Assembly: GCA_031555315.1 (NCBI GenBank)
Contig: JAVBUO010000011.1
Location: forward strand, 74,822-138,821
Direction of reading: 5' to 3'
DNA length: 64,000 nt
Source: JAVBJV01 sp031555315
GTDB taxonomy: Bacteria > Pseudomonadota > Alphaproteobacteria > Acetobacterales > Acetobacteraceae
Of the stretch, positions 1-8,209 are shown in pieces. The notes beneath the pieces are model-generated. The model saw nothing but the letters and a program-made list of their open reading frames with translations. It searched no databases and was not told the origin of the DNA. Position numbers and translations under genes: made by a program. Position 1 is the first letter of the stretch. Each line of letters begins with the position of its first letter.

Positions 1-103
1 CATGCAGCACAGCCGGAAAACACTATAATATTTTCATTGAAGTATAGAAATAACACATGCCAGACTCCTCCCCCGACAGATCAAGCAGTGCAGGGTAACC
101 ATC
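1..103 (+). promoter_or_regulatory. Upstream region of the DUF2092 lipoprotein gene
   Basis: The left edge holds no gene that I can support. A perfect -10 hexamer TATAAT lies at 24-29, but the matching -35 position would be at bases 1-6 (CATGCA), which is a poor match and sits at the window edge. The promoter is therefore only a suggestion. Confidence 0.3.
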
Positions 104-871
104 ATGAAATTTCGGCATTTTCTAATTTTTGCCTGCCTTGGAATTCTAGCCGCCTGCAGCAACCAGTCTCCGCCCCGGACGGAAGCGTCCCCGCCAGCAC
201 GCTCAGCAGCATTGTCGCCACATGCCGATTCAATCCTGCGCCGTGTCGGTACGACCTTGTCACAAACCCATAGTCTCGCCTTCAACGTCGACGTCCTGCG
301 CGAAGTGCAGATGGCCGATGGCCGGCGGGTCAACCTGGTATCGCACGACACCGTTGCGATACGCCGTCCGGACAGGTTGCGCGCCGATCTGCGTGGCGAT
401 GCCAATGTCTCGAACATCTATTACGACGGCAAGCGCGTCGTGGTCGAAGAGCTGACAAGCAATCTTTACGCTGCCGTCAACGCGCCGCCCGATATTAACG
501 GCACTATCGACATGCTGCAGGACCGGTTGGGCGTTCCGCTGACGATCGGTGCGTTGCTGCGCACCGATGCACACCGGCGCATTACCGAGAACACCACCGG
601 TGACGTCGTCGCCAGCAGCATTCTGGACGGGCGACCGGTCGATCATCTGCTGATGACAAGCGGAGCACTGACCTGGGAACTGTGGGTGACACAAGGCGAG
701 CACGGCTTGCCGCTGATGCTGGTCACCAACCGCGACGGGCTGCGGACCGTCTATAAATTCAGCGACTGGCGCCTCAACCCGGCAATCCGGGAAGACGTTT
801 TCCATTACACGCCCCGACGCGGTGCGCACGAAATCCCATTCGTTCCACTGCGCGCAGACCAGAGAAGCTGA
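104..871 (+). CDS. DUF2092 family outer-membrane/periplasmic lipoprotein
   Basis: A 255-residue predicted lipoprotein. Residues 1-17 are a short hydrophobic signal peptide ending in the lipobox LAAC, with Cys18 as the lipidation site. The mature part has the alternating beta-strand pattern of DUF2092 (a LolA/LppX-like fold), for example RRPDRLRADLRGD near residues 87-99 and the C-terminal FSDWRLNPAIREDVF block. Function in this family is unproven; carriage of a lipid or hydrophobic ligand in the periplasm is inferred from the fold. It lies 11 bp before the next secreted protein gene on the same strand, so the two probably share a transcript. The ATG at 104 is chosen because it begins the signal peptide. 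Confidence 0.75.
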   Translation: MKFRHFLIFACLGILAACSNQSPPRTEASPPARSAALSPHADSILRRVGTTLSQTHSLAFNVDVLREVQMADGRRVNLVSHDTVAIRRPDRLRADLRGDANVSNIYYDGKRVVVEELTSNLYAAVNAPPDINGTIDMLQDRLGVPLTIGALLRTDAHRRITENTTGDVVASSILDGRPVDHLLMTSGALTWELWVTQGEHGLPLMLVTNRDGLRTVYKFSDWRLNPAIREDVFHYTPRRGAHEIPFVPLRADQRS

Positions 872-882
872 GGACACACGCC

Positions 883-1857
883 ATGAACCGGTTTTTATTG
901 ACAGCTTCAGCCGTTCTCCCGCTGTTTCTGATATGGCAGAACGCGCAGGCGTTCGAGGGACGCTTCCATGGCGGTGCGCGCGGCGGTGGTTTCCATCCGC
1001 AGGCGCCGCTGGGAGGCGGAGGCTTTTCCCGGCCGCCAATCCAGCCCAGACAGGGAAGTCCGCATAATTTCGCACAATCGCACCCACAGGCCCGGCAGAA
1101 TGCGCATAATTTCGCGCAGTCGCACCCACAGGCCCGGCAGAACGCGCATAATTTCGCGCAGTCGCACCCACAGGCCCGGCAGAACGCTCAGAATTTTCGC
1201 ACCAACCATCCGCCGCCGCCCAACAACCGCGACATCAACATTTCGGGCAACAACGTCGTCGTGAATCGCGGCCCCGGCTGGGCCGGCGGCGGGCCGGTCT
1301 ATGTCGGCGGCGGCAACGATTACGACTGGGGCGAGGCCATTGTCGGCGGATTGGTGGGCGGTGCCGTCGGCGGGCTGGTGGCGGGCGCCGTCAGCAATGC
1401 ATCGCAACCCGCCGCCCCCGCCTATTATGCCGCCCCCCCACCCGCCTATTACGCGCCGCCGCCCGCATCTGCGGCCGACTCGGCCGCCAGTTCGGCCAGC
1501 GCGTCCTCGGCGCGCAGCAGTTCCGCAACGGCACAGAGCGCCGCAAGCTCGGCCCAGTCCTCGGCCGCTCAGGCGCAGCAAGCCGCAACCAGCGCCCAGG
1601 ACGCTGCCCGCCAGGCACAGAGTTCAGCGCAACAGGCACAGCAGACCGCCCAGCAGACGCAGCAACCATCGCAGGCCGGCGCCAATGTCGCACCAGGCGG
1701 ACACGTCACTTACGGCACCCGGTTTGCAAGCATTCCGGACGGCTGCACACAACAGACCGAAGGGCCGATCAGCTATCAGCAATGCGGTGCCGACTGGCTG
1801 CAACCTTTCATGCAGGGCGGACGTGTGGTCTGGATGGCTGTTCCTCCCCCACGCTGA
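883..1857 (+). CDS. Secreted Gly/Pro/Ala/Ser/Gln-rich protein with 14-residue repeats (DUF6515-like C-terminus)
   Basis: A 324-residue exported protein of low complexity. A signal peptide (about residues 1-23, ending AQA) is followed by a Gly/Phe-rich stretch, three 14-residue repeats of the type HNFAQSHPQARQNA (about residues 60-101), a glycine-rich hydrophobic segment (GGLVGGAVGGLVAGAVS, about 152-169) that could insert in a membrane, Tyr/Pro repeats, and a long Ala/Ser/Gln region. The C-terminal 50 residues hold two cysteines (DGC..., QQCG) and a closing VPPP motif, reminiscent of DUF6515 proteins. The role is unknown; a surface or cell-envelope location is inferred. It follows the DUF2092 lipoprotein gene by 11 bp. 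Confidence 0.65.
   Translation: MNRFLLTASAVLPLFLIWQNAQAFEGRFHGGARGGGFHPQAPLGGGGFSRPPIQPRQGSPHNFAQSHPQARQNAHNFAQSHPQARQNAHNFAQSHPQARQNAQNFRTNHPPPPNNRDINISGNNVVVNRGPGWAGGGPVYVGGGNDYDWGEAIVGGLVGGAVGGLVAGAVSNASQPAAPAYYAAPPPAYYAPPPASAADSAASSASASSARSSSATAQSAASSAQSSAAQAQQAATSAQDAARQAQSSAQQAQQTAQQTQQPSQAGANVAPGGHVTYGTRFASIPDGCTQQTEGPISYQQCGADWLQPFMQGGRVVWMAVPPPR
1061..1228 (+). repeat. 42-bp in-frame tandem repeat (3 good copies plus one degenerate)
   Basis: Unit boundaries read as 1061-1102, 1103-1144 and 1145-1186, with a decayed fourth unit at 1187-1228. Copies 2 and 3 are identical and copy 1 differs at a few bases. The period is a multiple of three, so copy-number change would lengthen or shorten the protein by 14 residues without a frameshift. 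Confidence 0.9.
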
Positions 1858-1874
1858 GCGATTCCGAATTGGTC

Positions 1875-1914
1875 GCAACGGCCTGGTTTTTCCTCGGAAA
1901 AACCAGGCCGTTGC
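1875..1914 (+). terminator. Perfect 19-bp inverted repeat after the repeat protein gene
   Basis: Arms 1875-1893 and 1896-1914 are exact reverse complements, separated by 2 nt. The hairpin starts 17 nt past the stop codon at 1857. There is no clear T tract after it, so it may be a transcript-stabilising hairpin or a bidirectional terminator rather than a classical intrinsic one. Confidence 0.6.
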
Positions 1915-2558
1915 AGCGAGACTTTAAGTTGAGCGGAAACAAGCCCGCCGAAACCCGCAACGCGCTCGCCGCGCTTCTTATCGATGCGGTATCCTGATGT
2001 TTCAGACTGCGCTCAGGCCGACTCGGTTCGCATCGCACGTACCGGCGGGATTTGTCAGCGCCCCCGCGATGGGTCGCCAAAAACCGAGATTCGACGCGGC
2101 GTTCAGATGACTATGCTCCGCTCATCCGGTGCGGCTGGAACCTCGCATCACCTCGGCTGTTTTGCGAATTTGGAAAATAGTCCTATATCATTCGGCTGAC
2201 GGTAATCATCTGTGTGGTGAGCCCGCCATCTGCAGAGATCGCCAATGATCGAACGGGACAGATACACCACAAAGTTTTATAAAAAATATTTTTCGCCAGA
2301 AAAAACGCACTTTTGAATTGCATAGAATTAATTTATAGCCTAAGTTAATTCAGGTTAATATTTTATGCTGTAATTTTGATGGATTTCTTGTTATTTATGC
2401 TTTTATGGGATTTTTTTTGAAAAAAGGAATGCATCTACTTTATCGGCTTGGATTCTTGTTTTCAGGCCGCTATTACAATATATGATAATTTATAATCAAC
2501 CTGTCGTTCATTGTGAACTTTGCCGAATAATCCTCGACTGCAGGTTTGGAGAAAAAGA
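1915..2558. other. Intergenic spacer with AT-rich promoter region
   Basis: No convincing gene. Bases 1915-2200 have normal composition and only weak open frames on both strands. From about 2270 to 2510 the sequence becomes strongly AT-rich, in sharp contrast to its surroundings, with -10-like elements TATGAT (2481-2486) and TATAAT (2491-2496) ahead of the XRE regulator gene. The AT island suggests acquired DNA or a nucleoid-protein-bound control region. Confidence 0.5.
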
Positions 2559-3431
2559 ATGCGTTTTACCGAAATAGGCCAACAGCTCAGAGCTTATCGG
2601 CTTGAGTCGGGTTTACGAGCGGAAGAGATAGCAGCCCGTCTCGGGGTATCACGAGCTGCATTGTACCGTTACGAAAAAGGGGAGGTCATAAAGCTCGATA
2701 CAATCAAGCGGCTTGCCGAGCTTTTGAGGATCTCTCCACTTTCTCTGCTGGGTATCGGCGTCGAATACTACAGCCGGCCGACCGCATATGCGGAGCGTAT
2801 CCGCCAGGTCGAAGAAATGGCCGACCAGATCCTGCAGATACATGGCCAGATCTGCTATCTGACGACATCGGACGCTTACGATGCGGCGCTCGCCGAAGCC
2901 TATCACGAGGCAGCCGACAAAAGCGGCGCCGAACAGCGCAGCCATCTGGTCGCGGTTTCCGCCCAGATGCAGAAGCTGCTGCTGGAACGCAAGAAGATGT
3001 ACATGACCCGCAGGCCGAGCATCATCGCCCTGTTTCATACATCAGCCCTTCGCCTTCTGCTGGAACAGGGCGTTGCCGGTGCGCTCGATCTTTCCGAACA
3101 GACGCGCCAGCACTGCCGGCAGGTTGCCAGGACCGAGGTCAAGAACGTCGCCGACCTGATGGCGGCCGAACCGATCGGGGTTCAGTTCGGCCTGCTGGAC
3201 GGCCCTGCCCTGAGCGGTGGCTTCAAGATCATGCGCGGACGCGACCGTGCCGTCCTGTGCATCAACCCCTTCTTGCACGACACGCACCCCAGTCTGCAGG
3301 CAGGCGTGGCGATGATCACCAGCGCCGAGGAAGCGATCTCTGTACATCAGCGCACCGCCGAGACCTTGTGGAAAACCGCGATCAAAGGGGCCGCCGCTGC
3401 GGATAGAATTCGCCAGCTTCTGTCTGCCTGA
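2559..3431 (+). CDS. XRE-family (helix-turn-helix) transcriptional regulator
   Basis: A 290-residue regulator. Residues about 5-60 form an XRE/Cro-type helix-turn-helix (LRAYRLESGLRAEEIAARLG, then VSRAALYRYEKGE). The remaining 230 residues have no motif I recognise and probably form a ligand-binding or oligomerisation domain. The ATG at 2559 is preferred over an in-frame TTG 39 nt upstream because GGAG at 2548-2551 sits 7 nt before it. The gene stands alone behind an AT-rich spacer, so its targets cannot be inferred from neighbours; auto-control of the AT-rich region is possible. Two hairpins follow the stop codon. Confidence 0.8.
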   Translation: MRFTEIGQQLRAYRLESGLRAEEIAARLGVSRAALYRYEKGEVIKLDTIKRLAELLRISPLSLLGIGVEYYSRPTAYAERIRQVEEMADQILQIHGQICYLTTSDAYDAALAEAYHEAADKSGAEQRSHLVAVSAQMQKLLLERKKMYMTRRPSIIALFHTSALRLLLEQGVAGALDLSEQTRQHCRQVARTEVKNVADLMAAEPIGVQFGLLDGPALSGGFKIMRGRDRAVLCINPFLHDTHPSLQAGVAMITSAEEAISVHQRTAETLWKTAIKGAAAADRIRQLLSA

Positions 3432-3455
3432 TACGAAAGAGCGGCTGATACGAAA

Positions 3456-3500
3456 GGGGGCTGATCGGAAAGACCAGCCCCTGTAGGGCGCTCTCTACAG
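3456..3500. terminator. Two adjacent hairpins between convergent genes
   Basis: GGGGCTG (3457-3463) pairs with CAGCCCC (3475-3481), and CTGTAG (3481-3486) pairs with CTACAG (3495-3500). They lie between the XRE gene (plus strand) and the end of the minus-strand ligase/acetyltransferase gene at 3521, so they could serve both. No long T tract is seen. Confidence 0.5.
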
Positions 3501-3520
3501 AGGCCGGTCCGGGTTCCGCT

Positions 3521-6142
3521 TCAGTTGTTGTCCTGCTTGGGCTGGATGACGGTGAACGTCGCTTCCACCAGATCCGGGTCGTCCGGCATGCGTGCCGTCT
3601 TGAAGCCGAGACTCCGTACGAATCCCAGCATTGCCTGGTTTTCGGCCAGAATCTGCCCGGTGATCTTTTCTATCCCCTGCTCACGCGCCCAGTCGATCAG
3701 GCAGGTCATCAGATGGCGCGCCACGCCCTGCCCGCGCATGTGCTGCTCGACCAGAATTGCGTACTCTCCTTCATTCGCACCGATATCGCGCGTCAGCCGC
3801 GACACCCCGACCGTTGCCCCGGTGCTTTCGCGCACCGCGACAAACGCGATCTCGCGATCGAAATCGATCTGCGTCATTCTGACGATCTGCATGGGTGAAA
3901 GTTCCTTCAGTGACGAAAAGAACCGATAGCGGATATCGTCCGGCGACAAACGCGTGAACAGCGTCATATGTTCGTCCGCGTCCTCCGGTCTGATCGGGCG
4001 GATGGTCAGCTGCTCTCCTGCCGGCGTCATATAAGTGCCGATCAGCTCTTCCGGGTACGGAGGAAACGCCAGTTGCGACACACTGCCCGGCGGCCTCAGA
4101 CTGATCCCCGCATCGACCGCCACGACGCCCTGGGCGTCGGCAAACAGCGGGTTCATGTCCAGCGTTGCGATCTCGGGGAAATCAACGACCAGCTGCGACA
4201 CCCGCACCAGGGTTTCCAGCACGGCATTCACATCGGCAGACGCGTGATCGCGCCAGCCGTGCAGCAGGCGGCTGACCCGTGTCCGTTCGACCAGACTGCG
4301 CGCCAGCGCCAGATTCAACGGTGGCATCTCCACGGCCGTATCATCGATGATTTCGGCCTCGGTCCCGCCGTGCCCGAACTGGATGGCCGGGCCGAACACC
4401 GGATCTTCCAGCACGCGAATCTGCAACCGCTCGCCACCGCCGACCTGGCGCTGTACCAGCAATCCCGCCAGTTTCACCTCGGGTATTTTCTGCGCAACCG
4501 CCGCACAAAGGTTCTGTGCCGCCTTCTCGACATCGGCCTTCGCGCGCAAGCCCAAAACCACACCGCCGACCTCCGTCTTGTGCTTCAGATCCGGGCTGCG
4601 CACTTTCAGCACCACCGGAAAACCGATCGCCTCGGCCGCCGCCGCGGCATCTTCGGGGGTCTGCGCGGTATGCGTCGTCACGGTCGAAATACCGTAGGCC
4701 GCCAACACGGCCAGCGCTTCGTCTTCCATCAGCTCGGTACGCGACGCGGCGCGCACGCGCTGCAGAATCGCCGTAACAGCGGCGCGATCCGCACCCGTCT
4801 TCACAACGTCGCGTGACGGCAATTCGCGCATCACGGCGCGATTGGCCCGGTCTTTCACCAGCAGGCAGAACGCCCCCACCGCGGCTTCCGGTGTCGCGAA
4901 GACGGGCAATCCGGCCTGCGCCAGGCGTAAACGCAATGGCCCGCCGGTCGTCTCGCCCAACGCGCAGAACAGCACCGGTGCTTTTGCCGACACTCCTGCC
5001 GCCTTCAGCGCTTCAGACGTCAGCATGCCGTTCGCATCGCCTTCCTCGGGCGGTGCATGCAGCACCAGCACGCCACCGACCCCCGGCGTTGCCGACAGCA
5101 CGGCGGCCGCCTCGGCCAGCCGGTTGCTGGCCACGCCGGGCAGATAGAGCGGATTGTCCACCCGCACGCCTGCGGGCAGAAACATCGACAGCGTCTGCCC
5201 GGCGCCCGGTTCAAACTGCGCGAGCTCGCCGCCGCTGCGCTGCAATGCCGTCACCGCCAGCCGTGCGGGACCACGTGCATTGGTCGCGATCGCCAGTCCC
5301 GGGCCGCGCACAGGTTTGGTGCGGGTCAACGTTTCCGCCGCTTCCAAAAGTTCCTCCAGCCCCGTCACGCACAGCACACCCGCCCGGCGCAGAGCCGCGA
5401 CGAACACGGCTTCCTCGGACCGGCCGCGGCCCGAGAACATCGCCACCACCGGGCGCATCGCCGCAGCGGCGCGTGCAGAAGACAAAAACGCGCGGCGATT
5501 ACGGACCAACTGGATGTCGAGCAGAATGGCCGCCGCCGCCGGGTCGCGCGACAGCCAGTCCAGCGTGGCGGCAAACCCGAAATTGATATTCCCGCCGATC
5601 CCGACCATATGGCTGAACCCGACCGCGTTCGGTCCCGCCCAGTCCAGCAGGGTACGGCACAGCGCAACGGACTGCGACACGAACGCCAGCTTCCCACGCG
5701 GCACCGGCATGTGACTGCGCGTGATGTTCAAACCCAGAGCCGGCACCGCGATGCCGAAGGAACGCGGGCCGAGCACGCGCACGTTGCCCGCCTCGGTCGC
5801 CTGTCTGGCGAAATCGGCCGGCACGCGCCCGGGCACGACAACAGCGCGGCAGCCGCGCGCGGCCACGGCGCGCAACGCGTCTCCCGCCTCGTCCTCGGCC
5901 ACGGCCAGCACTGTCAGTTCAGGAGATTCCGGCAGCCCCGCCATATCAGGGTAGACACGCAACCCGTGTGCTGCTTCCATTCCAGGATCGACAGGGAAGA
6001 TCTTGCCTTTGTAACCGGCCTCGACTGCATTCCCGAGTATCTGCGCGCCATACTGCGTACCGGCACCGACGATGGCGATACTCCTGGGGGCGAACATCGA
6101 CTTCAAACGGAATTGGCCAAATGGTCTGGCAGAATACGGCAT
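3521..6142 (-). CDS. Pat-like protein: acyl-CoA synthetase (NDP-forming)-like domains fused to GNAT acetyltransferase
   Basis: An 873-residue fusion. In order: a CoA-binding Rossmann domain (FAPRSIAIVGAGTQYG near the N-terminus), a CoA-ligase-like domain, an ATP-grasp domain (about 470-690; GFPVVLKVRSPDLKHKTEVG) and a C-terminal GNAT domain (about 710-873; VEQHMRGQGVARHLM is the acetyl-CoA-binding loop). This is the layout of Salmonella Pat and related protein-lysine acetyltransferases that inactivate acyl-CoA synthetases. The usual SHTG active-site histidine segment of true NDP-forming ligases is missing: FSGRGR runs straight into SEEAVF. Ligase activity is therefore doubtful, and a regulatory CoA/nucleotide-sensing role for that half is inferred. 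The start at 6142 is used because the longer frame would run under the divergent hydrolase gene at 6219. Confidence 0.85.
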   Translation of the reverse strand: MPYSARPFGQFRLKSMFAPRSIAIVGAGTQYGAQILGNAVEAGYKGKIFPVDPGMEAAHGLRVYPDMAGLPESPELTVLAVAEDEAGDALRAVAARGCRAVVVPGRVPADFARQATEAGNVRVLGPRSFGIAVPALGLNITRSHMPVPRGKLAFVSQSVALCRTLLDWAGPNAVGFSHMVGIGGNINFGFAATLDWLSRDPAAAAILLDIQLVRNRRAFLSSARAAAAMRPVVAMFSGRGRSEEAVFVAALRRAGVLCVTGLEELLEAAETLTRTKPVRGPGLAIATNARGPARLAVTALQRSGGELAQFEPGAGQTLSMFLPAGVRVDNPLYLPGVASNRLAEAAAVLSATPGVGGVLVLHAPPEEGDANGMLTSEALKAAGVSAKAPVLFCALGETTGGPLRLRLAQAGLPVFATPEAAVGAFCLLVKDRANRAVMRELPSRDVVKTGADRAAVTAILQRVRAASRTELMEDEALAVLAAYGISTVTTHTAQTPEDAAAAAEAIGFPVVLKVRSPDLKHKTEVGGVVLGLRAKADVEKAAQNLCAAVAQKIPEVKLAGLLVQRQVGGGERLQIRVLEDPVFGPAIQFGHGGTEAEIIDDTAVEMPPLNLALARSLVERTRVSRLLHGWRDHASADVNAVLETLVRVSQLVVDFPEIATLDMNPLFADAQGVVAVDAGISLRPPGSVSQLAFPPYPEELIGTYMTPAGEQLTIRPIRPEDADEHMTLFTRLSPDDIRYRFFSSLKELSPMQIVRMTQIDFDREIAFVAVRESTGATVGVSRLTRDIGANEGEYAILVEQHMRGQGVARHLMTCLIDWAREQGIEKITGQILAENQAMLGFVRSLGFKTARMPDDPDLVEATFTVIQPKQDNN

Positions 6143-6218
6143 GATCGGGACAACCTTAATAATCTGCGAAAAACAGCCGCACCTATCATAGGCCAACAAG
6201 AAAGATCTGGACACCGCC

Positions 6219-7196
6219 ATGACGAAAGATCTTCCCCCCGAAGACACCCGCTGGGATCCGGAAATGTTGATCGCCGCACGCGCCTTCGATCGCAGGGTTG
6301 CGGCAATGCCGCCAATCGTGTTGCGCGAGCCTTTCGACACGCCACGCAGTATCAACGAAAAGTTGAATCTCCCTCTGACCGCCGGTGGCCCCGCCATGGC
6401 CGAGAGTACGGATCGCTGGGTCATGGGCCGCGGCCGGCGCATTCTGTGCCGGGTACACAAGCCGATCATGGCAGAGTCACTTCCCGTACTGGTTTATGCG
6501 CATGGCGGCGGGTGGGTGTGGTCGTCCGTCGATACGCACGACCGTATCGTTCGCGAATATGCCGCGGCGGCGGGAATCGCCGTGGTGTCGGTCGATTATG
6601 CGCTGTCGCCGGAAGCGCGGTTTCCACAGGCGCTGGAAGAAGTCGCCGCCGTGGTCCGCTTCCTCCATGCGCAGGGTGCGCAATGGGGGCTCGATAGCAC
6701 GCGTATCGCGATCGGCGGCGATTCCGCCGGCGGGAACCTCGCCCTGGGATGCGCGCTGATGCTGCGCGATCAGGGAGACGGCGAGATCCTGAAAGGAATT
6801 CTGGCCAACTATCCGGTCTGCGACGACGATTTCGCGAACCCCGCCTATCGCGCGTTCGGAGCCGGTGGATATTTTCTGACCGAAGAGAAGATGCGCTTCT
6901 ACTGGTCGGCCTATGTACCGCACGCCGCAGACCGGCGGCACCCCTGGGCGGCGCCGTTGCACGCACAGTGCCAAGGACTGCCGCCGGTTCTCGTGCATCT
7001 GGCTGAACTCGACGTCCTCGCCCACGAAGGAGAAGCGATGGCAGCGCGTCTGCAAGCCCACGGCGTGCAGGTGGAACTGGAAATCTTCCCGGGCACGATA
7101 CACGGCTTTCTGCGCAATACGGAACACGTCGGCAAGGCACGCGACGCAATCGCCAAGGCCGGCGCATGGCTCAAGAACACGATCGGAGAGCATTGA
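6219..7196 (+). CDS. Alpha/beta hydrolase of the hormone-sensitive-lipase family
   Basis: A 325-residue esterase-type hydrolase. The oxyanion-hole motif HGGGW is at 95-99, the nucleophile Ser169 is in GGDSAGG, and the remaining triad residues are probably Asp265 (ELDVLAHE) and His295 (GTIHGF). There is no signal peptide, so it is cytoplasmic. It probably cleaves a carboxylic ester or lactone; the substrate is unknown. It overlaps the VOC-family gene by one base (TGATG), pointing to translational coupling, and is divergent from the Pat-like gene with 76 bp between the starts. Confidence 0.85.
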   Translation: MTKDLPPEDTRWDPEMLIAARAFDRRVAAMPPIVLREPFDTPRSINEKLNLPLTAGGPAMAESTDRWVMGRGRRILCRVHKPIMAESLPVLVYAHGGGWVWSSVDTHDRIVREYAAAAGIAVVSVDYALSPEARFPQALEEVAAVVRFLHAQGAQWGLDSTRIAIGGDSAGGNLALGCALMLRDQGDGEILKGILANYPVCDDDFANPAYRAFGAGGYFLTEEKMRFYWSAYVPHAADRRHPWAAPLHAQCQGLPPVLVHLAELDVLAHEGEAMAARLQAHGVQVELEIFPGTIHGFLRNTEHVGKARDAIAKAGAWLKNTIGEH

Positions 7197-8056
7197 TGCT
7201 GAAACATACGGGTGGTCTCGACCATGTTGTGGTCACAGTGCGCAACCTCGAGAGCGCGGTCGAGCACTGGCGCAAACTTGGGTTTACCCTCTCGCCGCGC
7301 GGCATGCACAGCGCGCATATGGGAACCGCCAACCACACGATCATGCTCGATCCGGATTACATCGAACTTCTGGGCGTTCTGGTGCCGACGCCGCACAACC
7401 AGGGCGGTCGCGATTTTCTTGAACAGCGCGAAGGCATCGAACGCGCGGCGTTTCACGCCTTCGACACGATTGCCGGCATCGACGAACTTGCGGCGCGCGG
7501 CATCGCCGCCACCGGCCCGTATGAATTCGGCCGCCCGGTCGATCTGCCCGACGGCCGCAGGACCGAAGCGAAATTCCGCAATTTCAAATGGCCGACGGAC
7601 GAAGCCCCGGGGGATCTGCGGATTTTCGCCTGCCAGCACTTAACCCCTGAAGCCGTATGGGTTCCGGAACTGAAGCAGCACGCCAACACGGCGAAATGCC
7701 TGCAGCGCATCGAGGTCGTCACGCCGGACCCGGCACAGGCCGCCAGGCTGATGACGCGCCTGATCGACAGTACCGTCACGCCAGAGGTCGACGGTGCACT
7801 GAGCGTCGCCAGCGGCCCGGACCGTGCACCGTTCATTTTCCTGACCCATCAGCAACTCGCACACCGCCATCCCGGCATCGTGCTCGACGCGCTGCCCCAG
7901 GAAGGCGCGGTGACGATCGGGATCAAAACGCACAATCTGGAACGCGCCCGCGACTGCCTCGGCATGTCGGGCGCGACACTGGCCATGCAGCGCGATCACG
8001 TCACTGTTTCCCCGCACGATGCAACGGGCGTGATTCTGCAGTTCCTGCAGGGCTGA
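7196..8056 (+). CDS. VOC superfamily (glyoxalase-like) protein
   Basis: A 286-residue protein built from two vicinal-oxygen-chelate-like halves. The N-terminal LDHVVVTVRNLESAVEHWRK is the typical first strand and helix of Glyoxalase_3-type domains, and the second half starts near residue 165 (IEVVTPDPAQAARL). Such proteins are metal-dependent lyases, dioxygenases or binding proteins; the substrate here is unknown. The ATG at 7196 overlaps the hydrolase stop codon. Together with the hydrolase and the downstream peptide-type importer it suggests uptake and breakdown of an ester-containing compound, which is inference from gene order. Confidence 0.75.
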   Translation: MLKHTGGLDHVVVTVRNLESAVEHWRKLGFTLSPRGMHSAHMGTANHTIMLDPDYIELLGVLVPTPHNQGGRDFLEQREGIERAAFHAFDTIAGIDELAARGIAATGPYEFGRPVDLPDGRRTEAKFRNFKWPTDEAPGDLRIFACQHLTPEAVWVPELKQHANTAKCLQRIEVVTPDPAQAARLMTRLIDSTVTPEVDGALSVASGPDRAPFIFLTHQQLAHRHPGIVLDALPQEGAVTIGIKTHNLERARDCLGMSGATLAMQRDHVTVSPHDATGVILQFLQG

Positions 8057-8209
8057 AAAACACGGACGACGGATAGTTTCTCCTATCTTTCCGGAAAGAA
8101 GAAAATCTCTGCTGCGATCCGGGGGGACAGGAGCATGGCGCTTGTCACCCTTTTTTCTTTTTTTGCCCCGTGCCAGCTTGTGGCCGACAACCTCTGCCGA
8201 GAACAAAAA

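Noticed and set aside
1984..2199. 71-codon frame in the first spacer
   Set aside because: No ribosome-binding site, no domain, and equally long frames on the other strand.
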